Positions 7,109 through 15,745 of a stretch of DNA of 26,135 nt are shown in pieces (position 1 is the stretch's first letter; the number at the start of each line of letters is the position of its first letter). The DNA lies in IMG/VR virus record IMGVR_UViG_3300028194_000428, positions 1 through 26,135 of that record. The stretch is one strand, 5' to 3'. Source of the DNA: a virus. The notes under the pieces are model-generated. The model was not told the origin of the DNA, made no database searches, and saw nothing but the letters and a program-made list of their open reading frames with translations. Made by a program: the position numbers and the translations under genes.

Positions 7109-10100
7109 TTATTTTTTAACTATAGTAACACTGAAACCAAACGATTCAGAGAAACCTGTTCTTTTATTATATATTAGCCTTAAATCAAATGGATTTGTAT
7201 TTAAGGTTTTTGATGATACATTATCATTAATACTTAAGCCTGCTGCTGTTTTTTGTAAGTTAGTTAATTCAGCTGTAGTATAAATATCAGGCTCATTTTC
7301 TCTAGATGCTAAATTATAAAAATCTACATTTCCTACTTTATATAATTTTAATATATTTTGTCTAATGTATTGTCTAACGTCATCATCTAAAGTTTCCAAA
7401 TCACCAAAACCATATAAAGGATTTACATACTTTAAGAACTCTTTTTTAATCGGTTCAAATAAATATTCAACTAATCTTTTTTCAATAAATAAGTAAAATG
7501 CTACATTAGGTGAAGAAGGTTGTTTCTTTATACTCTTAATCTGTGTAGTTCCTAAACTCTTTATAACTTTTTTATTTACAGTGACTGACAATGTGTCTTG
7601 ATACATAAAGGTACCTGAAATTAAGCTAGGTTGCCTAATTGCACGTTTAACAAAAGGGTCTGGTTGAAACGTATCTAGTATAATAGATTCTGGAACTTTT
7701 AAATATTTAGAACCAAAAAATGATTTTCTTTCTTTCATTGATCTTGTACCAATAATATTCTCTATTAAACTTTTATCAATACTTTTTATAAAATATGAAG
7801 GCTCCCAGTTAGATGAAAACATATAAAAATCTTTATAATCAATTCCTACTTCATTAATAAGAGGATATAAGCTTGGGAATGCACTATCATTAGATAACTC
7901 TAATATAGTAGACGGATCTTGTTCATTTACCTTATGATAAAAGAAATTTTGAATTTGCCCAAAATTAAGATCACTACTATTAAATTGAGTGTTTTTATAT
8001 TTGCATAATTCTAATACTTTTAATTTATAAGCAGCATCTGGAATATTATTAGACCCAGTAATACCACCTGTTACAGTTTCATTAAAATCTATATTCATAT
8101 AAGGATCTCTAAAGAAAATTAAAGGCAATGAATAAGGTTCATAATAACCTGCATGCCTAGCAATAGGAGTTACATTAGGTACACGTTGTAAAGATAAATC
8201 ATATCCTATAACATCTGTTAGATTAAATTCAGTGGGTTTATTAGGATCAGGTAATATTCCAACATATAAAGATTTAAGTATATCAGCCTGTGCTCTTAGT
8301 GTAATATTAAAAGTTTGGGCTAATGTACCATCACTGTTTCTTGCCTGTGTACCATCAGCTTTAATAGTTTCGTAAATAACATTAGGATTACCATCGTTTA
8401 CCGCATCGAATATTTCACCAAAACCAATTGATACTAATCTATTTTGATATTCTAAATATCCACTATCTTGAATAGTGTAGGTAGCGGTTCCTAAATTTGC
8501 TTGTGATGGGATTATAGCAGGTAGATTTACACTCAGACCATTAGCTGTAACTTTGCTACATTCAAATTTATCTGAACTAAGAACCTTATTAATACCACTA
8601 ACTACATAATTAACCCCAGCAATAGAAAAAGTTATTGTGCCGTATGTTCCGTCCTCTAATATTCTTATGTCATTAATAAAATCAGTCTCTTGTCCAGTAG
8701 AATTTGGTAAACCTTTTATTGTGTATACTCCAGTAATTGAATCTTGTGATGATAAATTAAAACTTAAAGCCCCTCTTAACGTTCCATCTGTATAATCAAA
8801 GGAACCTGTTGCAGGATCTTTTACAGGTGAACAGTTAGTATTTGTTACATAAGAACTATTTAAAGAATATAGAGTAGTTCTATCTATAGTAGATTTATTT
8901 ATATTATTAAAGCAAGCTTCATCATAGTCTACTGAAATAAGCATAGTAACAGTTTTCCATTTTTCATTTTTTATAAACTTAACTTGGCTCTCAGGTTTAT
9001 CTGGTAAATTAGGAACTAAGATAGCAGAAAAACGATAATCATTAAATGTACCATTAGTTACATATGATAATGCAGCAGTATCAAAATTTGGCTTTTCAGT
9101 ACCTATAGCTTTTTCTTTTACTATTACTCTTACCCCTCTTAAGAAAGCTTCTGAAAAATTTTGCTCATCCCCACCACTAAATCTACCGTATCTTAATTGC
9201 CTATCAATTTCCGTAATACCACCAGTAGTAAATTTTTCTACAATAAAATATTCATCAAAATAATTTCTATTAACATTCTGAAATGTACCTGGAACAAATT
9301 TTTGTCCAGTAATTAAATTTTCATCTGTATTATCAACAGGTGCAGTATCTATATAACTCCAAGAACTTTCTATAGCTGACTTTGTAAAATAAGTTGGGAA
9401 TTCAGAAAGATAATACCACTCATGTGTAAACCCACTAGCCTCTTGTATCTTATCATATTTAGAAGGCGCAAAATTATTTAAACCAAATGCTAAATTTACA
9501 TTTAATCTATAAGGGTGATTTCTTACATCCTTTCCATTATTTACCCATGCCCATTTATTTATGTATGGAGCTATCCTAGATATTGTAGCTTGTGAGGTTA
9601 AAAAGTTTTCCTCTAGTCTGATATATTCACTAAGAATATATTCATCATCAGGATTTTGATCCTCTGCATCATTAAGTAATCCTATTAAATTGTAAAAGCC
9701 ACCGTTATCATAAAAGCTTCTAATTTCAGGATTAGAACTAATTCCAATATATTGGGGTGGATTACTTCCAGGTGATGATTGATTATACTCAGTATATTCA
9801 AAATTTAATTCCCCTTCTTGGCTATATAAAGTACTATAAAAATCTACATCAAAATCCTTAACATCAAAAAATGAAAATCTACCAAATGAAGGCATATAAT
9901 CTGAATATAATGCAACTTGGTTAGATCCTGTAACCATAATCTGATTATCATTACAAGTAATAATGGCATACTTATCAATATTCTTATAACCTATTATATT
10001 ATCAAAGCCATCATAAATAGGTTCTTCAGTATATGGTACCCAATCTCCAATCTGTGCAAAATCACCAGTAGTCTGAACAAAATTACCTTTTATAAATCTG

Positions 10101-11812
10101 TCCTGATCGCCTTGTTCTACTTTTAATAAGCTATTCTTAGTATCATTTCCACCAACAAAAGTTTGAGATGGTTTAGCTACCGTTGTAGTAGGATATGTTT
10201 GTATTTGTGAAAATGCTTCAGGATATTGTGCATCTAATTCAAAACCCATTCTATTAAATCGTGTACCACTAAATCTTGACTTAACGTACACAGTACTATC
10301 ATTATAGGAAGCAGTAAAGAATCTACTATTTTCATTTATTCCATTATTAATAGCAGATGTTATTGATTGTGCAACTTCTTGCATAGTACCGTTAGGATTA
10401 AAGAATGCCTCAAATGATTTACCAGGCGTTGGTGCAAGTACACTATTAGCAAATATTTTACCTACAACATCTACACCATCATAAAAAGTTATACCAAAAC
10501 CATCTTCTATGTTCTTTAATATCTTTATGTACATTTGTGCAAAACCTGCATGTTGAATAATACTAGCATTAGCAAAAGTATCAGGTTCTTTATAACCTGC
10601 AAATAAAGATATATCAACCTTAGTATCAAATAATCTTATTTGATCTTTACTCCATAATGAACCTTTTTTTATTGTATGATAATCATCTTCTTTATCTTTA
10701 ACATAAAATATAGATTCAACCTCATTTACTCGAGTAGGTGTAGGCAAACCTGTAACTGTTGTAGTTTTTGTAGGATCTAAGAATAATAAAATACCTTCTT
10801 CATTAGTCATTTCAAATGGGGTATTTAAATATTGTGAAACTTCAGTTATAGTATTTATGTTAGGTAATTGACTCTTTTCTGTATTTTTATAAAACCCTTC
10901 TCCAGAAATATCAAATTTACCTTCTTCAACTTCATTAACATACATACCAAAATATCTGTTAATAGAATAATCATTAGCAGTTGGATCATCAAATAAAAAT
11001 TCAATATTTAAAAGATTAGCTAAAATTATACCATTATTTTGAAAGCCTTGAGTAAATAGGTATTCGTTTTCCATAATGGTACCGTCCTTACCAATTAAAT
11101 CTTTATATGCAAAATTACCTGAGCTTGTAAACCCACCGCTTTTGTAAGAGATACCATTCCAAAGAATAGGTTCATCTGGCCTCCAAGTTATATTAAGTGG
11201 TACTTCTGGGAAATTTTCTTGATTTCTATAATTTCTAATATAAGAACCTAATGCAGTACCTTCAGTCAAATCAAATGTTTTAATTGCAGTACAATTCTCT
11301 AAAACTTGTTTTGTAAAGTTAGCTGAGGTTTGTGCATTTATGGAATTTTCATTTTGAGTTAATGCTCTGTAATTATTAATAGCTGCTGGATTGTCCATCC
11401 TAAACACAACAAAAGAATTTGGTAATTGTTCATTTAACCAGAGTGGTGCCAAGGTTCCTAGGCTTTGTGGATATGTTTCAGATGCAATAGATCTAGTACC
11501 ACTACAATAAAACATTTCATACTGATTACCATACTCTGACAATACAGCAGTATTTTCATATTCTTGAAATACCTCATACGCAGACTCTATTGGAAACTTT
11601 CCAAAATCAAAAAATCTAAAAACATCCTGGTCATAAGTAGCACGACCATCAACTTTAAATGCTTTAAATTTTTGAGATGATAATCTATTGTTAGCACTAA
11701 ATGATTCTAAGTAAATATCAGTACCATCTGATACTACTTTAACATTAGCAGTTAACTTAGGATTTGTTCTAATTAAACTATATGAAGCTTTATCAAGCAA
11801 TTGTTCAGCCAT
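7109..11812 (-). CDS. Very large virion structural protein (1567 aa)
   Basis: The largest gene of the window. No signal peptide, membrane helix or clear catalytic motif is seen, and composition is uniform and beta-rich, as in virion proteins. The N-terminal region (about 1-145) includes YSLIRTNPKLTANVKVVSDG and APLWLNEQLPNSFVVFRMD and has the look of a conserved structural domain. Residues 435-560 resemble the beta-rich module of contractile tail sheath proteins: GFGITFYDG, then an amphipathic helix with SITSAINNGI, paired strands, and FVGGND. The C-terminal region (about 1330-1567) is more helical and basic. The ATG follows a 62-nt gap containing a 9-bp inverted repeat. The location suggests a peripheral baseplate ring or a platform for fibres. 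Exact function is not recognised, and truncation is not suspected. Confidence 0.6.
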   Translation of the reverse strand: MAEQLLDKASYSLIRTNPKLTANVKVVSDGTDIYLESFSANNRLSSQKFKAFKVDGRATYDQDVFRFFDFGKFPIESAYEVFQEYENTAVLSEYGNQYEMFYCSGTRSIASETYPQSLGTLAPLWLNEQLPNSFVVFRMDNPAAINNYRALTQNENSINAQTSANFTKQVLENCTAIKTFDLTEGTALGSYIRNYRNQENFPEVPLNITWRPDEPILWNGISYKSGGFTSSGNFAYKDLIGKDGTIMENEYLFTQGFQNNGIILANLLNIEFLFDDPTANDYSINRYFGMYVNEVEEGKFDISGEGFYKNTEKSQLPNINTITEVSQYLNTPFEMTNEEGILLFLDPTKTTTVTGLPTPTRVNEVESIFYVKDKEDDYHTIKKGSLWSKDQIRLFDTKVDISLFAGYKEPDTFANASIIQHAGFAQMYIKILKNIEDGFGITFYDGVDVVGKIFANSVLAPTPGKSFEAFFNPNGTMQEVAQSITSAINNGINENSRFFTASYNDSTVYVKSRFSGTRFNRMGFELDAQYPEAFSQIQTYPTTTVAKPSQTFVGGNDTKNSLLKVEQGDQDRFIKGNFVQTTGDFAQIGDWVPYTEEPIYDGFDNIIGYKNIDKYAIITCNDNQIMVTGSNQVALYSDYMPSFGRFSFFDVKDFDVDFYSTLYSQEGELNFEYTEYNQSSPGSNPPQYIGISSNPEIRSFYDNGGFYNLIGLLNDAEDQNPDDEYILSEYIRLEENFLTSQATISRIAPYINKWAWVNNGKDVRNHPYRLNVNLAFGLNNFAPSKYDKIQEASGFTHEWYYLSEFPTYFTKSAIESSWSYIDTAPVDNTDENLITGQKFVPGTFQNVNRNYFDEYFIVEKFTTGGITEIDRQLRYGRFSGGDEQNFSEAFLRGVRVIVKEKAIGTEKPNFDTAALSYVTNGTFNDYRFSAILVPNLPDKPESQVKFIKNEKWKTVTMLISVDYDEACFNNINKSTIDRTTLYSLNSSYVTNTNCSPVKDPATGSFDYTDGTLRGALSFNLSSQDSITGVYTIKGLPNSTGQETDFINDIRILEDGTYGTITFSIAGVNYVVSGINKVLSSDKFECSKVTANGLSVNLPAIIPSQANLGTATYTIQDSGYLEYQNRLVSIGFGEIFDAVNDGNPNVIYETIKADGTQARNSDGTLAQTFNITLRAQADILKSLYVGILPDPNKPTEFNLTDVIGYDLSLQRVPNVTPIARHAGYYEPYSLPLIFFRDPYMNIDFNETVTGGITGSNNIPDAAYKLKVLELCKYKNTQFNSSDLNFGQIQNFFYHKVNEQDPSTILELSNDSAFPSLYPLINEVGIDYKDFYMFSSNWEPSYFIKSIDKSLIENIIGTRSMKERKSFFGSKYLKVPESIILDTFQPDPFVKRAIRQPSLISGTFMYQDTLSVTVNKKVIKSLGTTQIKSIKKQPSSPNVAFYLFIEKRLVEYLFEPIKKEFLKYVNPLYGFGDLETLDDDVRQYIRQNILKLYKVGNVDFYNLASRENEPDIYTTAELTNLQKTAAGLSINDNVSSKTLNTNPFDLRLIYNKRTGFSESFGFSVTIVKK

Positions 11813-11850
11813 TTATCTTTCACTTTTTTTATTTATTCACCAAAGATAAA
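11812..11850 (-). promoter_or_regulatory. Inverted repeat at the start of the 1567-aa gene
   Basis: TTTATCTTT at 11812-11820 and AAAGATAAA at 11842-11850 form a perfect 9-bp inverted repeat with a 21-base loop. One arm includes the first base of the start codon. The gap it sits in (11813-11874) is the longest of the window, and the loop contains an AATAAATA element (11830-11837, gene strand). The stem has one G:C pair per nine, so it is weak, and an AT-rich region can produce such a repeat by chance. Confidence 0.25.
11830..11837 (-). promoter_or_regulatory. AATAAATA element before the 1567-aa gene
   Basis: AATAAATA on the gene strand, 17 nt before the ATG, within the loop of the inverted repeat. 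It matches seven of eight bases of the T4 late promoter TATAAATA. It stands in non-coding sequence, so the coding need of a gene does not explain it. Confidence 0.35.
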
Positions 11851-11874
11851 GTTAAAATAAACTAAGATTACCAA

Positions 11875-14800
11875 TTACTGACCTAAGGGTCCTATACCAC
11901 CATCAACATTCTGAAGATCAGACGCTGCAATAAAAGTTTGATTTAATGAAGGCCTTAATGAAGATACAACTTTTTCTAAATCATTTAGACTTTTTGTTAC
12001 TGTAGCTTTAGGGAAATTGTCAATACTTAATCTATCAGATCTATACTTAGCAGAAATCTCAATATCAAATTGTACAACATCTGAATTATTAGGATATAAA
12101 TCAAAACCTATCCTTTTAGCATACGTTAAGTTTACTGTTGAGCCTGAGGTATCACCTCCGACATTTCCTAAACCACTACCTGTGGTTACACCAAAGTAAT
12201 CAGTCATTCTATATTGAAATACTAAAGGAATATTTACAGAATTTTGTTGGCCAAAGTTTATAAGTTCTCTAGACTGTGAAGCATCACCGTCTACTTGAAT
12301 ATTTTCATGATTATCAGAAGATATAAATAAGTAGGATCCACATGATTGCTGGCCTAGTGTAAATTGATCAAAACCATCAAATGAAGTTTTTGCATTTCTG
12401 GAATAACCTCCAGGTAATGCTAATAAACTAGGTATTGAAGTTATTGACGGACTAGCTTGAAATGGTTGAGTTGTATCAAAATTAATAAGAACACCCGTCG
12501 GAGTAGCTGCAAATGCAGATAAATCCGTAGCATTTTCATTTAGATAAATGCCTTGCTGTTTTCCAAAAGAATTTGTAGATTTAAGAGGTGAAAATTTAGA
12601 TGATCTAAACATTACTCTACTTGTACCATTACCTGCACTAGTGCAATCAACACCACCAGCAGCCGTAGCAGGTAATGTTGTAATATCACCAGTTAAAGAT
12701 TCATATGCCGCTTTATATGCATCATAATTAATTAAATTTGGGTGAGATATTGAAACAGATAATACATCATCAGTACCACCAGCAAAATTTGTTCTAGTTG
12801 TTGGTTGTCCTGTATTATCAAAACCACCACCCCATATAAATTCTGTTACGGGTGTAGCTATACCAGAGTCAGTTGATGCATTATAAAAATTCTCAGCAGT
12901 ATCTAAATTAATAGTAAAATTACCATCGGGATTTATATAACTATAAAAATCACCATCATTTGAAACATCGCTAAATCTACTATAAATAAATTGATTTCTA
13001 TTTTGTGAAGACTGAAACGGTGGTAATGAAACAGTTTGTCCATACTTTGTTGTAGCTGTAACATCTGGGTTAGTTAATAATATAGGTGTAAGATCATATT
13101 TTCTAACTGTATCATAATCAACATCGTCTGCTCTGTATGTAGCCCTACCGTTAGATTGATTTATAGCACTGTTATCTAACCATGAATACGTTGCTGGTAA
13201 AATAGTAGTACCATTATTAATGCTTCCAGTATTTGTACTACTGTATGAACCAGGATTTTCAGATTGTCTAACCATTCTTGATCTATTTCCAGAAATCCTA
13301 GCTACTAATTGTAAAGTGGTTTGAGATTTATTACCAATTTGAATAAAATATGTTTTTGATACTATTGCTCCTCTAGGATCATCTAAACCTTTAACTTCTT
13401 GTCCATAAAATCCAGCAAATATTTTAGTTACTGCATTCTGTCTTAATGGATAAGTATTACCAGTATCATCTACCAGTGTTGTTTGCATTTCACCTTGTGC
13501 ATTATTTAATATTTCTGCAAATAGATCTAATTGATTTTGCATTTCATTTAATTTAGTAAACAAATCAATCGGTGTTTGGTTTTCTGATAAAAAACCAGAT
13601 GCAATAACTGGTGTGGAGTGAGCATAGTATGTTTCATTTGCAGTAAAAGAACTACTTAAATGAGTAGGTAATGCAATTGATTCTAAATTTTCATTTAATG
13701 CAACTTGTGCTAAGTCTTCTTGGTTTTGTGCAAGTATAGATTCTATAGCACTATCAGAACTTAAGTCGGCTGGAAATTCAACTCTAATGGCAGTACTATA
13801 TTCACTCTCTAATGGATTAGCTGGCCACCCTGCTTCTGAAATAGATTTTACTTGTATTTCTACCTGTTCCCCTTTTCTAATTGGAATATCTAGTTGATTA
13901 ATATTTACCGAATCTGCATTATCATCATCAATAGGAGTCCATTCATATAAACCTGTTATTGTATTTCTTATTCTAGGTCTTACAACACTATCTACAATTA
14001 TATAGTTAGAAAACGCCCCTTGGCTAGTTCCACTACCGTCAGTAAATGTAAATTGATCAACCGGGTTAGCTGCACCATCAGCAGATAAGTATCTATATCT
14101 ATACTTAAATTTTATTATATCTTGTAAGCCAGTATCTGGAGCCGATTTTTCTTTTGGCATTGACCAAAATCCTCTTACTCTATACTTAGGTGTTATGCTG
14201 CTTACTGAATTATCAGAGGCAAATGAATCTATTTCTGTTACAACTGAAGAATATAATTTAGCTTGTGATGCTCTCTCTGTGATAAGACCCTGTAAAGCAT
14301 TCTTATCAGCATCTCTTGCTACTTCAGTTTTATAATTTGTTGTCTGTATTTTAGTTCTGCTTTGGGCAATAGCAACATCCAATTCGGATAATGTTGATTG
14401 AATAGTGTTCTTTTGATTATTTAAATCTTTTAGTTGTACTATTGCATCCGAATTACTAACTTGGCCATTTATTAAAGCAACAGTAAAATCATCGGAATTT
14501 AACAATGGTGAATTAGGTATTAATCCTTCTCTACTTGTAGGAATCTTATCCTGTGCAAATGATAAAAGATATCTACCAAAGTCTACTGCATTCTGTTGAT
14601 AATAATCAGCTAATGATTGTTCATTACCAGCAGCATTAATAGTTGTTAAGTCATTAGTATAAAAACCACTACCGGGTGACCAATTAACAGCAGGCATTTT
14701 TGACGCTGGATCAATTGGTTTAATAAATGTAACACATCTTTCGTTAAATCCAACAGTAACATCTACTTCAACATTATTATTTAATGAAGATCCTATTTTT

Positions 14801-15717
14801 AAAATATCAGCACCAATCGAAATTGGTTTAGATCCTTCTTGCAATCTTACAGTTACTGAATTAGTACTTGAATCAATTTGTGTAACTGTATATCTTGTAT
14901 CAATAGGATCAGAATTAACTTCTAAACTATCTCCAACTTTAAGCTGAACTGTATCAGCAAAATCAGCTTCAGCGTCTGTATAAAATATCTTATTAAGTTT
15001 ATAAAGTTTTTGAATTGTTGTTTGTTCAACACCGTTCACTGTTTCAGTTACACTTTCTTCTCCTATTCTTATTACGCTAAAGTTACCTGAATATCTTTTG
15101 TCCCTAGGAGGTAAGTCTACTACAGCTTCATCCAGTACATAAGAAATATTTCTTTCAACTATTTGTTGTAAAAATGTATTGTAATCAATTTCAGAATTTC
15201 CATTATATTGATCTTGAAAATAATTAACTTTAGTTTGTGAATTTGTATCTAAAATATATCTTTGAATTATTGCTCTCTCAGTATCAATCGGCGCTTGGCC
15301 TGTTATATTAAAAGATACATAAAGTAAAGGATTAATTAATTCCTCAAAAAACCAATTAGGTTTAATATCAAATTGATTAACTGAGTTAATATTAGTTAAG
15401 TCCTTAGCTTCTGTTGGTAGCTTAGCTAAAACTAATTTTCTAAATGTACCATCAGCTAATCTTATAGAGCTATCAGATCCATTAAAATTAGTAATTGTAT
15501 TAATGTTACTATTTAATCTATCTACTGAATTTTTTAAAAATCCAAAACTAGGAATAGTAATCCTAGAATTAGTTCCATCATTATTCTGTATGTTAACCGT
15601 TACAGAATCTCTACTTGATGTAATAGCCTGGTTCACTTTCTCAAAGCTCTCCAGTGAATTGTTAAAAAGTCTTAACAGTTCTGGGAGTAAAGTTTGTATT
15701 GAATTATTTTCAGCCAT
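11875..15717 (-). CDS. Very large virion structural protein with coiled coil and FN3-like domain (1280 aa)
   Basis: The start (about 1-100) is helical then beta-rich, with SLESFEKVNQAI at 21-32. Residues 423-500 form a coiled coil (for example LSELDVAIAQSRTKIQ). Residues 508-650 resemble a fibronectin type III-like or related Ig-like fold: KFKYRYRYLSADG, then YEWTPIDDD, then VEIQVKSISEAGWP and STAIRVEFP. The C-terminal half (about 730-1280) is beta-rich with many Asn, Ser, Thr and Gly, including LTYAKRIGFDLYP and FDIEISAKYRSD near the end. There is no membrane segment or catalytic motif. It is probably a baseplate or appendage scaffold linking the wedge to fibres, inferred from position and composition. 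The ATG lies 23 nt after the 704-aa gene, with an AATAAATA element 20 nt upstream of it. Confidence 0.6.
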   Translation of the reverse strand: MAENNSIQTLLPELLRLFNNSLESFEKVNQAITSSRDSVTVNIQNNDGTNSRITIPSFGFLKNSVDRLNSNINTITNFNGSDSSIRLADGTFRKLVLAKLPTEAKDLTNINSVNQFDIKPNWFFEELINPLLYVSFNITGQAPIDTERAIIQRYILDTNSQTKVNYFQDQYNGNSEIDYNTFLQQIVERNISYVLDEAVVDLPPRDKRYSGNFSVIRIGEESVTETVNGVEQTTIQKLYKLNKIFYTDAEADFADTVQLKVGDSLEVNSDPIDTRYTVTQIDSSTNSVTVRLQEGSKPISIGADILKIGSSLNNNVEVDVTVGFNERCVTFIKPIDPASKMPAVNWSPGSGFYTNDLTTINAAGNEQSLADYYQQNAVDFGRYLLSFAQDKIPTSREGLIPNSPLLNSDDFTVALINGQVSNSDAIVQLKDLNNQKNTIQSTLSELDVAIAQSRTKIQTTNYKTEVARDADKNALQGLITERASQAKLYSSVVTEIDSFASDNSVSSITPKYRVRGFWSMPKEKSAPDTGLQDIIKFKYRYRYLSADGAANPVDQFTFTDGSGTSQGAFSNYIIVDSVVRPRIRNTITGLYEWTPIDDDNADSVNINQLDIPIRKGEQVEIQVKSISEAGWPANPLESEYSTAIRVEFPADLSSDSAIESILAQNQEDLAQVALNENLESIALPTHLSSSFTANETYYAHSTPVIASGFLSENQTPIDLFTKLNEMQNQLDLFAEILNNAQGEMQTTLVDDTGNTYPLRQNAVTKIFAGFYGQEVKGLDDPRGAIVSKTYFIQIGNKSQTTLQLVARISGNRSRMVRQSENPGSYSSTNTGSINNGTTILPATYSWLDNSAINQSNGRATYRADDVDYDTVRKYDLTPILLTNPDVTATTKYGQTVSLPPFQSSQNRNQFIYSRFSDVSNDGDFYSYINPDGNFTINLDTAENFYNASTDSGIATPVTEFIWGGGFDNTGQPTTRTNFAGGTDDVLSVSISHPNLINYDAYKAAYESLTGDITTLPATAAGGVDCTSAGNGTSRVMFRSSKFSPLKSTNSFGKQQGIYLNENATDLSAFAATPTGVLINFDTTQPFQASPSITSIPSLLALPGGYSRNAKTSFDGFDQFTLGQQSCGSYLFISSDNHENIQVDGDASQSRELINFGQQNSVNIPLVFQYRMTDYFGVTTGSGLGNVGGDTSGSTVNLTYAKRIGFDLYPNNSDVVQFDIEISAKYRSDRLSIDNFPKATVTKSLNDLEKVVSSLRPSLNQTFIAASDLQNVDGGIGPLGQ

Positions 15718-15737
15718 TATCTAGGTTTCAATTTTAT

Positions 15738-15745
15738 TATTTATT
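15738..15745 (-). promoter_or_regulatory. AATAAATA element before the 1280-aa gene
   Basis: AATAAATA on the gene strand, 20 nt before the ATG, overlapping the stop of the 704-aa gene. It differs from the T4 late promoter octamer TATAAATA only at the first base. The distance would leave a short leader if transcription began 6-7 bases downstream. Confidence 0.3.
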
